Assembly: GCA_023664955.1 (NCBI GenBank)
Contig: JAMPEV010000001.1
Coordinates: forward strand, 259,899 to 323,898
Direction: 5' to 3'
DNA length: 64,000 bases
Origin: Duncaniella sp.
Lineage (GTDB): Bacteria > Bacteroidota > Bacteroidia > Bacteroidales > Muribaculaceae
Below the pieces are notes generated by a model. The model was not told the DNA's origin, ran no database searches, and saw nothing but the letters and a program-made list of their open reading frames with translations. This document shows positions 56,285-64,000 of this stretch, one piece after another; the first letter of the stretch is position 1; the number at the start of each line of letters is the position of its first letter. The position numbers and the translations under genes were made by a program.

Positions 56285-57679
56285 TTAGATTGTTCTGGGA
56301 TCGGTGATAACTCCTGTAATGGCGGCGGCAGCCGCTACAAGTGGACCTGCAAGGATGGTGCGTGAGCCGGGACCTTGACGCCCTTCGAAGTTGCGGTTGG
56401 ATGTGGAAACTGCGAGTTTGCCTTCCGGAACCTTGTCATCATTCATGGCAAGACATGCCGAGCATCCCGGCTGGCGAATCTCAAATCCTGCTTCTTCGAG
56501 AATCTTGTCAAGACCTTCTTCTTTAATCTGAGCATCAACTTTCCATGAGCCCGGCACAAGCCATGCGGTGACGCTGTCGGCTTTCTTTTTGCCTTTCACA
56601 AAGTTGGCAAATGCGCGGAAATCTTCGATGCGGCCGTTGGTGCAGCTACCCAGGAAAACGTAGTCAACCGGCACGCCTGTGAGACGTTGTCCAACTTTGA
56701 ATCCCATGTAGTTAAGTGATTTCTCGTATGAGATTTTTCCGGCTTCATCCTCGGGGTCGGGAGCTGGGATTGGGTCGTTGATTCCGATGCCCATGCCGGG
56801 ATTGGTGCCGAATGTGATGCGTGGCTCGATGTCCGCGGCGTCGAAGTTTATCTCACGGTCAAACTTTGCGTCAGGGTCGGATGGCAATGTTCGCCAGTAG
56901 GCCACAGCTTTCTCGAATTCTTCACCCCTGGGAGCATATTCACGACTTTTTACATATTCGAATGTGGTCTCGTCAGGGGCAATCATGCCTCCTCGCGCTC
57001 CCATTTCGATTGAGAGGTTGCACACTGTCATGCGCTCTTCCATTGAAAGATTCTTGATGGTGTCGCCGGCATATTCCACGAAGTAACCGGTGGCTCCTCC
57101 GGTGGTCATCTTGGCGATGATGTAGAGGGCGATATCTTTGGCTGTGACTCCCGGTTTGAGAGTGCCGTTAACATTGATACGCATGGTTTTAGGCTTGGGC
57201 TGGAGGATGCACTGCGATGCAAGCACCATTTCCACCTCGCTTGTGCCGATACCGAATGCCACAGCGCCAAATGCTCCATGTGTGGAGGTGTGGGAGTCTC
57301 CGCACACTATGGTGTATCCCGGCAATGTCAAGCCGTTTTCCGGGCCGATAACATGAATAATTCCATTTTTCGGATGCCCAAGGCCGAATAAAGTTAACCC
57401 AAACTCCCCGGCATTGCGGGTGAGTGTCTCAACCTGGTTGCGTGACACGGGGTCGGCAATAGGTTTATCCTGATTAAGTGTGGGGATGTTATGGTCGGGT
57501 GAACAATATGTCTTTTCCGCACGGAACACTTTCAGCCCTCTCTTTCGCAATCCGTCAAATGCCTGAGGACTTGTTACTTCATGGCAATAGTGACGGTCAA
57601 TGTATAGTTGGGTGGGACCACCATCGATGTTGTTTACCACGTGGGCGTCCCAGATTTTATCAAATAATGTTTTTCCCAT
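56285..57679 (-). CDS. leuC: 3-isopropylmalate dehydratase large subunit
   Basis: This 464-residue aconitase-family protein holds the [4Fe-4S] cluster for isopropylmalate isomerisation. The cluster cysteines are in [14 protein letters not shown] and [31 protein letters not shown] and [21 protein letters not shown] are conserved. It is paired with leuD immediately downstream. Confidence 0.97.
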   Translation of the reverse strand: MGKTLFDKIWDAHVVNNIDGGPTQLYIDRHYCHEVTSPQAFDGLRKRGLKVFRAEKTYCSPDHNIPTLNQDKPIADPVSRNQVETLTRNAGEFGLTLFGLGHPKNGIIHVIGPENGLTLPGYTIVCGDSHTSTHGAFGAVAFGIGTSEVEMVLASQCILQPKPKTMRINVNGTLKPGVTAKDIALYIIAKMTTGGATGYFVEYAGDTIKNLSMEERMTVCNLSIEMGARGGMIAPDETTFEYVKSREYAPRGEEFEKAVAYWRTLPSDPDAKFDREINFDAADIEPRITFGTNPGMGIGINDPIPAPDPEDEAGKISYEKSLNYMGFKVGQRLTGVPVDYVFLGSCTNGRIEDFRAFANFVKGKKKADSVTAWLVPGSWKVDAQIKEEGLDKILEEAGFEIRQPGCSACLAMNDDKVPEGKLAVSTSNRNFEGRQGPGSRTILAGPLVAAAAAITGVITDPRTI

Positions 57680-57762
57680 AGAAATTGTAATCTGTTTATT
57701 GAATTAGCCGAGTTATTCTTTTGTTATAACCCTGCTCATTGATTGGTGATGTATTTACGAAC

Positions 57763-59259
57763 CTATCTTACGAATTTATTAATTGCGTCAATAAATGCTT
57801 CGGCACTTGCTGCTACGATGTCAGTATTGGCTGAGAAGCCGTAATAGGATGCACCTTCATGCTCTACGGTCATGTGTACCTTGCCCACATCGTTGCTGCC
57901 CTTGTTGATTGCCTGGATGAGGAATTCCTTAACCAGCATACGGCGATGGATAATGAGCTTGATTGCGCTGATGGCGGCATCGACGGGACCGTTGCCTGAG
58001 GCGCAAGCTTCGAATTTCTCTCCGGCGATGTCCAGGCCAACGCTTGCCACTGAATGAACGCCCACGCCGCTGGTGACTTGCAGAAAGTCGAGCTTGATGC
58101 GGTTGGTGGCTTTACGGTGTTGCCCGGCGAGCATCAATACGTCATCATCGTTGATTTCTTTCTTGCGGTCGGCAAGTTTGAGGAAAGCTTCGTAGGCTTT
58201 GTCGAGCGCGCTTGGCTCAAGTTCGATGCCAAGCACATGCAGACGGTGTTTGAGTGCGGCACGTCCGCTGCGGGCTGTGAGTACGATTGAGTTTTCATCG
58301 ATACCCACATCTTTCGGATCGATGATTTCGTAGCTCTCTCGGTTTTTTAGAACGCCGTCTTGGTGTATGCCTGAAGAGTGGGCAAATGCGTTGCGGCCCA
58401 CTATTGACTTGTTGGGTTGCACTGGCATATTCATTAGGCTGGATACCATACGGCTTACACTGGTGATTTTTGTGGCGTTAACGTTAGTGTCGATGCCAAG
58501 TTCTTTGTGAGAACGCAATGTCATCACAACCTCTTCAAGTGCTGTGTTACCGGCGCGTTCACCAATTCCGTTGATTGTCACCTCTGCTTGGCGGGCTCCG
58601 TTTACTATACCGGAAATGGTGTTGGCTGTCGCCATGCCAAGGTCATTGTGGCAGTGAGTGGCGATGGTGACTTTTTCGATGCCTTCCACATGGTCCATCA
58701 GGTATTTGATTTTTGCTCCGAACTCCCACGGCAGGCAATAGCCTGTAGTGTCAGGAATGTTGATGACAGTTGCTCCGGCACGAATCACTGCTTCTACCAC
58801 ACGCGCAAGATATTCATTATCAGTGCGTCCGGCATCCTCGGCATAGAATTGCACATCTTCCACGAATTTTTTTGCATATGCCACGGCTCCTACGGCGCGT
58901 TCGAGAATCTCTTCACGGTTGGAGTTGAATTTATAACGGATATGTGAGTCGGAGGTCCCTATTCCTGTGTGGATACGGGGATGTTTGGCATATTTTAGTG
59001 CTTCGGCTGCCACGCGGATATCATTTTCCACGGCGCGGGTCAATGCGCAGATGGTGGGCCAGGTCACGGCTTTTGAGATTTCTACCACAGAATTGAAATC
59101 GCCTGGACTCGACACCGGAAAACCGGCTTCGATTACGTCGACTCCTAATGCTTCAAGTGCTTTTGCAACTTCTATTTTTTCTACTGTATTTAATTGGCAG
59201 CCAGGTACCTGTTCGCCATCGCGTAGTGTTGTGTCAAAGATGAATAATCTGTCGCTCAT
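57763..59259 (-). CDS. leuA: 2-isopropylmalate synthase
   Basis: This 498-residue enzyme condenses acetyl-CoA with 2-ketoisovalerate, the committed step to leucine. The catalytic motif [17 protein letters not shown], the metal site [17 protein letters not shown] and the second signature [15 protein letters not shown] are all present. The C-terminal domain after about residue 390 is the leucine-sensing regulatory domain. It is the first gene of the leu cluster. A -7 element (59358-59365) lies about 100 nt upstream. Confidence 0.96.
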   Translation of the reverse strand: MSDRLFIFDTTLRDGEQVPGCQLNTVEKIEVAKALEALGVDVIEAGFPVSSPGDFNSVVEISKAVTWPTICALTRAVENDIRVAAEALKYAKHPRIHTGIGTSDSHIRYKFNSNREEILERAVGAVAYAKKFVEDVQFYAEDAGRTDNEYLARVVEAVIRAGATVINIPDTTGYCLPWEFGAKIKYLMDHVEGIEKVTIATHCHNDLGMATANTISGIVNGARQAEVTINGIGERAGNTALEEVVMTLRSHKELGIDTNVNATKITSVSRMVSSLMNMPVQPNKSIVGRNAFAHSSGIHQDGVLKNRESYEIIDPKDVGIDENSIVLTARSGRAALKHRLHVLGIELEPSALDKAYEAFLKLADRKKEINDDDVLMLAGQHRKATNRIKLDFLQVTSGVGVHSVASVGLDIAGEKFEACASGNGPVDAAISAIKLIIHRRMLVKEFLIQAINKGSNDVGKVHMTVEHEGASYYGFSANTDIVAASAEAFIDAINKFVR

Positions 59260-59357
59260 AGTCTCTGATGAACTGATTTTGGTGTTAATTGGAAACTGAA
59301 CCTAAATTTTTGAATATTCTAATGAATAACTATTTTTTTACCATTACTAACAAGCTA

Positions 59358-59365
59358 CAAAGTTA
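59358..59365 (-). promoter_or_regulatory. leuA promoter, -7 element
   Basis: TAACTTTG on the minus strand matches the -7 consensus. No clear -33 TTTG at 19-21 nt. Confidence 0.5.
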
Positions 59366-59495
59366 AGGATTTTTTGTGGAATATGGTAATAAAATAACAG
59401 ATTTAATAACTTTTATGTGTATTTTCTATCAAATTGAAAGTGAACCATGGGCACTCAGGGTTCCGGGCAATCTCAAAGTACTCAGAGTTAACAAC

Positions 59496-59535
59496 GCCCA
59501 ATGCATACTCTGAGCTCACAGAGTATGCATTGGGC
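59496..59535. terminator. Long perfect hairpin downstream of metY
   Basis: A 17-bp perfect stem (59496-59512 with 59519-59535) has a 6-nt loop. On the minus strand it follows the metY stop by 16 nt and leads into a GTTGTTAAC segment, so it is probably the metY terminator, though the U-tract is weak. Confidence 0.6.
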
Positions 59536-59550
59536 ATGTGATATTTGTGA

Positions 59551-60834
59551 TTAAGAGAGTGCTTGCTCTATGTCGGCGATTATGTCGTTGACATCCTCAA
59601 TTCCCACTGATAGACGTATGAGATCGGGTGCCACACCTGCTTCCCGCAATTGCTCATCGGTGAGTTGCCGGTGTGTGTGGCTTGCCGGGTGAAGCACGCA
59701 GGTACGGGCGTCGGCTACATGAGTGACTATGGCGATGAATTTCAGCCGGTCCATGAATTTAATCGCATCCTCACGTGTCCCCTCAAGTCCGAACGCTATC
59801 ACGCCGCAGGAGCCGTTGGGCATATATTTCTTAGCGAGTTTGTGGTAACGGTTTTCCGGGAGTCCGCAGTAGTTCACCCATTTCACTTTCGGGTTGGAGT
59901 TGAGCCATTCGGCCACCTTTTGGGCATTTTCGCAATGGCGTGGCATGCGAAGGTGCAGTGTCTCAAGCCCGAGGTTGAGCAAAAATGCGTTTTGGGGTGA
60001 TTGTATTGAACCTAAATCACGCATCAATTGGGCGGTAGCTTTAGTGATATACGCCTTCTTGCCAAATGCTTTGGTGTATGTCAAACCGTGGTATGACTCG
60101 TCGGGCCGGGTCAGGCCGGGGAATTTTTCAGCGTGAGCATTCCAATCGAAGTTTCCGCTGTCTACAATCACTCCGCCCACGCTTACGGCATGGCCATCCA
60201 TATATTTAGTTGTAGAATGAGTGACGATATCTGCACCCCATTCAAACGGACGGCAATTAATCGGGGTGGGGAAGGTGTTGTCAACAATCAATGGCACTCC
60301 GTTGCGATGCGCTATTTTGGCAAATTTCTCGATGTCGAGCACCTCACCTCCGGGATTGGAGATAGTTTCGCCGAAAAGTGCTTTAGTGTTGGGGCGAAAT
60401 GCCTTTTGAATCTCTTCTTCTGAGGCGTTGGGATCCACAAATGTACACTCTACCCCAAGCTTTTTCATTGTTACGCCAAAGAGATTGTATGTGCCACCGT
60501 AAATGTTTGACGATGTGACGAAATGGTCACCGCTTTGGCAGATGTTGAACATTGCATAAAAATTAGCCGCTTGGCCTGATGATGTAAGCATCGCCCCTAT
60601 TCCGCCCTCCAGAGCTGCGATTTTGGCTGCCACGGCATCATTGGTCGGATTTTGGAGTCGAGTGTAGAAATATCCTTCATCCTCCAGATCAAACAAGCGT
60701 GCCATCTGCTCACTGGTGTCATATTTGAACGTGGTGCTTTGATAAATCGGTAGTACTCGCGGCTCACCTTTTTTCGGACTCCACCCTGCCTGCACACATA
60801 GAGTCGCACCGCTATATTTCTTATCTTTATCCAT
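59551..60834 (-). CDS. metY: O-acetylhomoserine aminocarboxypropyltransferase (homocysteine synthase)
   Basis: This 427-residue PLP enzyme of the Cys/Met metabolism family makes homocysteine from O-acetylhomoserine and sulfide. The PLP lysine is in THSTTKYMDGHAVSVGG, and the N-terminal LPIYQSTTFKYDTSEQMA and FYTRLQNPTNDAV are typical. Length matches MetY rather than the shorter cystathionine enzymes. Cysteine synthase side activity is common in the family. It is transcribed alone, with a hairpin downstream. Confidence 0.93.
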   Translation of the reverse strand: MDKDKKYSGATLCVQAGWSPKKGEPRVLPIYQSTTFKYDTSEQMARLFDLEDEGYFYTRLQNPTNDAVAAKIAALEGGIGAMLTSSGQAANFYAMFNICQSGDHFVTSSNIYGGTYNLFGVTMKKLGVECTFVDPNASEEEIQKAFRPNTKALFGETISNPGGEVLDIEKFAKIAHRNGVPLIVDNTFPTPINCRPFEWGADIVTHSTTKYMDGHAVSVGGVIVDSGNFDWNAHAEKFPGLTRPDESYHGLTYTKAFGKKAYITKATAQLMRDLGSIQSPQNAFLLNLGLETLHLRMPRHCENAQKVAEWLNSNPKVKWVNYCGLPENRYHKLAKKYMPNGSCGVIAFGLEGTREDAIKFMDRLKFIAIVTHVADARTCVLHPASHTHRQLTDEQLREAGVAPDLIRLSVGIEDVNDIIADIEQALS

Positions 60835-60935
60835 AAACTTATTCTTTAATTCTTTAGTTATTAGCCAGCCATATCATTGCTCCGCACTTTGCTCAAAGAG
60901 TTCTTAACTCTCCATTGTTCATTGTCAATTGCGAA

Positions 60936-60968
60936 CAAGGGCCTCCCCGGGGTAGGGGAAGCCCTTGT
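60936..60968 (-). terminator. Terminator of the thrS-infC-rpmI-rplT operon
   Basis: ACAAGGGC (60936-60943) pairs with GCCCTTGT (60961-60968), with inner TCCCC/GGGGA pairing. It lies 22 bp downstream of the rplT stop. Confidence 0.65.
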
Positions 60969-60989
60969 GATTATTATTAGCGATGTTGA

Positions 60990-61340
60990 TTAGGCATTCT
61001 TAACCTTGTCAACAATAGCCTTGAAAGCTGCGGGATTATTGAGCGCGAGGTCGGCGAGGACTTTGCGGTTAATCTCGATGCCTGCTTTGTGGATGAGACC
61101 CATGAGCTTTGAGTAAGAGAGATCCTCCATGCGGGCAGCAGCGTTGATACGCTGAATCCAAAGGGCACGGAAATTGTGCTTCTTGTCCTTGCGGTCGCGG
61201 TAAGCGTAGGTAAGACCTTTTTCCCAAGTATTCTTGGCTACGGTCCACACGTTACGACGGCAACCAAAGTAACCGCGGGTGAGTTTCAGGATTTTCTTAC
61301 GACGAGCTCTTGAAGCTACATGATTTACTGATCTTGGCAT
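60990..61340 (-). CDS. rplT: 50S ribosomal protein L20
   Basis: This 116-residue bL20 binds 23S rRNA early in large-subunit assembly. The start [19 protein letters not shown] and the internal [25 protein letters not shown] segment are unmistakable. It is the last gene of the conserved thrS-infC-rpmI-rplT order. In other bacteria L20 represses its own operon through an mRNA structure; a candidate would lie in the 130-bp gap before it, but I could not define one. Confidence 0.98.
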   Translation of the reverse strand: MPRSVNHVASRARRKKILKLTRGYFGCRRNVWTVAKNTWEKGLTYAYRDRKDKKHNFRALWIQRINAAARMEDLSYSKLMGLIHKAGIEINRKVLADLALNNPAAFKAIVDKVKNA

Positions 61341-61470
61341 TTTGTGAATGTTTTGTGAATGTCAGCGGCACGTTATGCACTTAAAATTGGGTGGCTGATC
61401 ATTCGGTTAAATAATTGAATTGGAAATCACGATTTTAAGATAGTGAAAACTTGTTGCCACAACCCTCTGC

Positions 61471-61668
61471 TTACTTAAGTGCGAGAAGTTCCTTAACGTT
61501 TGAAGCGTCTGCGCGTGACACCAATGAGAAGTGGGTCAAGTTACGTTTCTGCTTCTTTGTTTTCTTGGTCAAGATGTGGCTCTTGAAAGCATGTTTTCTC
61601 TTGATTTTTCCTGATCCGGTAAGGGTGAACCTCTTTTTGGCACCGGAATTAGTCTTAATCTTTGGCAT
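61471..61668 (-). CDS. rpmI: 50S ribosomal protein L35
   Basis: This 65-residue bL35 has the family start [20 protein letters not shown] and the basic [20 protein letters not shown] core. It lies between infC (48-bp gap) and rplT (130-bp gap). Confidence 0.98.
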   Translation of the reverse strand: MPKIKTNSGAKKRFTLTGSGKIKRKHAFKSHILTKKTKKQKRNLTHFSLVSRADASNVKELLALK

Positions 61669-61716
61669 TGTTTGTGTTAATTAAATTTTAATTTATGTCG
61701 TGATAATTCACTTTGT

Positions 61717-62331
61717 TCATTTCTTTTTCGGGCTGAGCATGATAATCATTCTCTTCCCTTCAAGCACCGGCATCTGGTCTACTTTGCCATATTCCTCAAG
61801 GTCGTTAGCAAAGCGGAGCAGCAACACTTCTCCTTGCTCTTTGAACAGGATTGAGCGGCCCTTGAAGAATACGTAGGCTTTCACCTTTGCCCCTTCCTGA
61901 AGGAAGCCGATGGCGTGCTTGAGCTTGAAATTATAGTCATGATCATCGGTCTGCGGCCCGAATCGTATCTCCTTAACCACCACTTTTGTGGCTTTCGCTT
62001 TCTGCTCCTTCTGGCGCTTCTTTTGCTGATAAAGGAACTTTTGGTAGTCCAATATCTTACACACAGGGGGTTGTGCGGTGGGTGAAATTTCGATTAGGTC
62101 GAGTCCGAGCCCATCAGCGATTTTCAACGCTTCCTGGATGGGATAAACGCCTGTTTCTACGTTGTCTCCGACAAGACGCACCTCACGGGCACGGATGTGT
62201 TCGTTGGTTGCGTAAGGATCTTTATCCTTGTTGTTGTTAAATGGGCGTCGTGATCCGTTATTAGTGTTATTATTACTGTTATTGTTGTTAACGGGGCGCG
62301 GAGGACGCGGATTGAAAGGTTTTTTCTCCAT
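61717..62331 (-). CDS. infC: Translation initiation factor IF-3 with an Asn-rich N-terminal extension
   Basis: This 204-residue IF-3 prevents premature subunit joining and checks the start codon. The N-domain begins near residue 42 ([17 protein letters not shown]) and the linker ([16 protein letters not shown]) leads to the C-domain ([19 protein letters not shown]). Residues about 8-35 are an unusual stretch dominated by Asn, encoded by a run of AAC/AAT codons at about 62225-62295. IF-3 elsewhere usually lacks it. The start at 62331 is the only ATG upstream of the N-domain with good spacing from thrS, which ends 9 bp earlier. Confidence 0.95.
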   Translation of the reverse strand: MEKKPFNPRPPRPVNNNNSNNNTNNGSRRPFNNNKDKDPYATNEHIRAREVRLVGDNVETGVYPIQEALKIADGLGLDLIEISPTAQPPVCKILDYQKFLYQQKKRQKEQKAKATKVVVKEIRFGPQTDDHDYNFKLKHAIGFLQEGAKVKAYVFFKGRSILFKEQGEVLLLRFANDLEEYGKVDQMPVLEGKRMIIMLSPKKK

Positions 62332-62340
62332 TCAGGGGGG

Positions 62341-64000
62341 TTATTGATTAATCATTTTGTTGACTTCTTCGGTCAATTCGGCTGCAAAGGTAGCAATTTT
62401 CATCGAACCTTTATCACCTTCGCCCTGTTTTCTTACAGAAATTTCATCATTTTCTGCTTCTTTTTCGCCGACGATGAGCATATAGGGGATTCTTTTGAGC
62501 TCGTTGTCGCGAATTTTCTTGCCTATTTTTTCATTTCTGTCGTCAACCTGGGTGCGGATGTCGAGGGCGTTGAGCCGTTCAGCCACGCTATGGGCGTAGT
62601 CGTTGAACTTCTCGGAGATTGGAAGAACCACTGCCTGCTCGGGTGCTAACCACAAGGGGAAGCGTCCGGCGGTGTGCTCGAGGAGCACTGCCACGAAGCG
62701 TTCCATTGACCCGAATGGAGCACGGTGAATCATCACCGGACGGTGCTTCTGGTTGTCGCTGCCGGTATATTCGAGCTGGAAGCGTTCGGGAAGGTTGTAG
62801 TCGACCTGAATGGTGCCGAGCTGCCAGCGGCGTCCGAGGGCGTCCTTTACCATGAAGTCGAGTTTGGGGCCGTAAAAGGCTGCTTCTCCGAGTTCGGTGC
62901 GAGCGTTGAGTCCTTTCTCTTTGCAGGCCTCGATGATGGCGTTCTCTGCGAGATGCCAGTTTTCATCGGTGCCGATATATTTATCTTTGTTATTGGGGTC
63001 GCGGAGTGAAATCTGTGCCTCGAAGTTGTCGAATTTGAGTGCCTTGAAGATGTAGAAAATGATGTCCATCACTTTGAGGAACTCATCCTTAATCTGGTCA
63101 GGTGCACAGTAGATGTGGGCGTCATCCTGCGTGAATCCGCGTACTCGGGTCAATCCGTGCAGCTCGCCGCTCTGTTCGTAACGGTACACGGTGCCGAATT
63201 CGGCGAGTCGCAATGGTAGGTCACGGTAGCTGCGTGGCAATGCACGGAATATTTCGCAGTGATGGGGGCAGTTCATCGGCTTGAGCAAGTATTCTTCGCC
63301 TTCTTCGGGGGTGTGGATGGGCTGGAATGAGTCCTTGCCATACTTGGCATAGTGACCTGAGGTGACGTAGAGGTTCTTGTTGCCGATATGCGGGGTGATT
63401 ACCTGCTGGTAGCCGTATTTCTTTTGAATTTTGCGGAGGAACTGCTCAAGACGGTCGCGCAATGCTGTGCCTTTCGGAAGCCAGAGCGGTAGACCTGCGC
63501 CTACGTTCTGTGAGAAGGCGAAGAGTTCCATCTCTTTACCGAGCTTGCGGTGGTCGCGCTTCTTAGCCTCTTCGAGTAGCACGAGATATTCGTCGAGCAT
63601 CTTTTTCTTGGGGAAGGTGATACCGTATACTCGCACGAGTTGGTTGCGCTTCTCGTCGCCGCGCCAGTAAGCGCCGGCGAGCGAGGTCACTTTCACTGCC
63701 TTGATGGGGGCAGTGTTGGCGATGTGCGGACCGCGGCATAGGTCGGTGAATGAACCCTGGGTGTAGGTGGTGATATGGCCGTCCTCAAGTTCGCTGATAA
63801 GTTCGCATTTGTATTCTTCGCCACGGTTGCCGAATAGGTTCAAGGCGTCGGCCTTGGAGATGTCGGCACGTACTATCGGGTTTTTCTGCTGGGCGAGTTC
63901 GAGCATCCGTTTTTCTATACGAGGGAAGTCGGCTGCTGTGATGGTGTGCTCTCCCGGGTCAATGTCGTAGTAGAAGCCATTTTCGATAGCCGGTCCGATA
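62341..64000 (-). CDS. thrS: Threonyl-tRNA synthetase (5' end beyond the window)
   Basis: The frame is open to the window edge and about 553 C-terminal residues are visible; the N-terminal TGS domain lies outside. The visible part starts in the editing-domain region ([12 protein letters not shown]), with the second additional domain ([11 protein letters not shown]), the catalytic core ([12 protein letters not shown] with the zinc Cys, [17 protein letters not shown]) and the anticodon-binding domain near the C-terminus ([20 protein letters not shown]). It attaches threonine to tRNA-Thr and heads the conserved infC-rpmI-rplT operon. Confidence 0.97.
   Translation of the reverse strand, partial: IGPAIENGFYYDIDPGEHTITAADFPRIEKRMLELAQQKNPIVRADISKADALNLFGNRGEEYKCELISELEDGHITTYTQGSFTDLCRGPHIANTAPIKAVKVTSLAGAYWRGDEKRNQLVRVYGITFPKKKMLDEYLVLLEEAKKRDHRKLGKEMELFAFSQNVGAGLPLWLPKGTALRDRLEQFLRKIQKKYGYQQVITPHIGNKNLYVTSGHYAKYGKDSFQPIHTPEEGEEYLLKPMNCPHHCEIFRALPRSYRDLPLRLAEFGTVYRYEQSGELHGLTRVRGFTQDDAHIYCAPDQIKDEFLKVMDIIFYIFKALKFDNFEAQISLRDPNNKDKYIGTDENWHLAENAIIEACKEKGLNARTELGEAAFYGPKLDFMVKDALGRRWQLGTIQVDYNLPERFQLEYTGSDNQKHRPVMIHRAPFGSMERFVAVLLEHTAGRFPLWLAPEQAVVLPISEKFNDYAHSVAERLNALDIRTQVDDRNEKIGKKIRDNELKRIPYMLIVGEKEAENDEISVRKQGEGDKGSMKIATFAAELTEEVNKMINQ

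Larger units (their letters stand above)
59260..59550. other. leuA leader and metY downstream region
   Basis: About 290 bp with the leuA promoter element and a 17-bp perfect hairpin. I saw no leucine-rich leader peptide that would indicate classic attenuation. Confidence 0.45.

Overview
The window looks like chromosome from a gut-type Bacteroidales bacterium, plausibly Muribaculaceae; that placement is inference. Support comes from a SusC/SusD pair with surface-lipoprotein signals, promoter cores of the TAnnTTTG type with an upstream TTTG, an Na+-pumping methylmalonyl-CoA decarboxylase operon, a Bacteroidetes-type putative porin, and ECF sigma and outer-membrane beta-barrel domains. Genes are densely packed on both strands. 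I saw no rRNA, tRNA, CRISPR array, transposase or integrase.

Layout. 1-0.75 kb: a small ferredoxin and an 87-bp inverted-repeat element. 0.75-23 kb: a pectin utilisation locus. The minus arm encodes SusC, SusD and a surface beta-helix lipoprotein. The plus arm encodes a GH28-GH105 fusion, a GH43, a CE8 pectin methylesterase, uxaB-uxaA-uxaC, a hexuronate transporter and a GH51 arabinofuranosidase. 23-25.6 kb: NhaD antiporter, TcdA and an unknown 130-aa protein. 26-30.6 kb: methylmalonyl-CoA epimerase plus decarboxylase, including a lamin-tail/OadG fusion. 31-38 kb: araB, araA, araD, a sodium/solute symporter and an aldose epimerase lipoprotein. 38-44.5 kb: housekeeping genes (RNase G, a 29-aa basic ribosomal-type protein, HU, a HAD phosphatase, a queuosine precursor transporter, KdsC, GuaA). 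44.7-46.6 kb: an AT-rich EcoRI-type restriction-modification pair. 47-53 kb: an ECF sigma factor fused to an outer-membrane beta-barrel, a divergent porin with a terminator in its leader, an anchored solute-binding domain protein and an HdeD-like protein. 53-61 kb: leucine genes with two LeuA-family synthases, and metY. 61-64 kb: thrS (cut by the window edge)-infC-rpmI-rplT.

How the genes fit together. The pectin locus would demethylate and cut homogalacturonan/rhamnogalacturonan and strip arabinan. It would import oligomers by SusCD and convert galacturonate to 2-keto-3-deoxygluconate. Arabinose released by GH43/GH51 would feed araBAD, and the mmd pump fits a propionate-producing fermentation. 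KDG kinase, KDPG aldolase and a dedicated regulator are not in the window.

The most unusual item is the single 573-aa ORF at 47117-48838. It joins an ECF sigma factor, one transmembrane helix, a roughly 165-residue low-complexity linker and a C-terminal outer-membrane beta-barrel. If made as one chain it would tether a sigma factor to the outer membrane.
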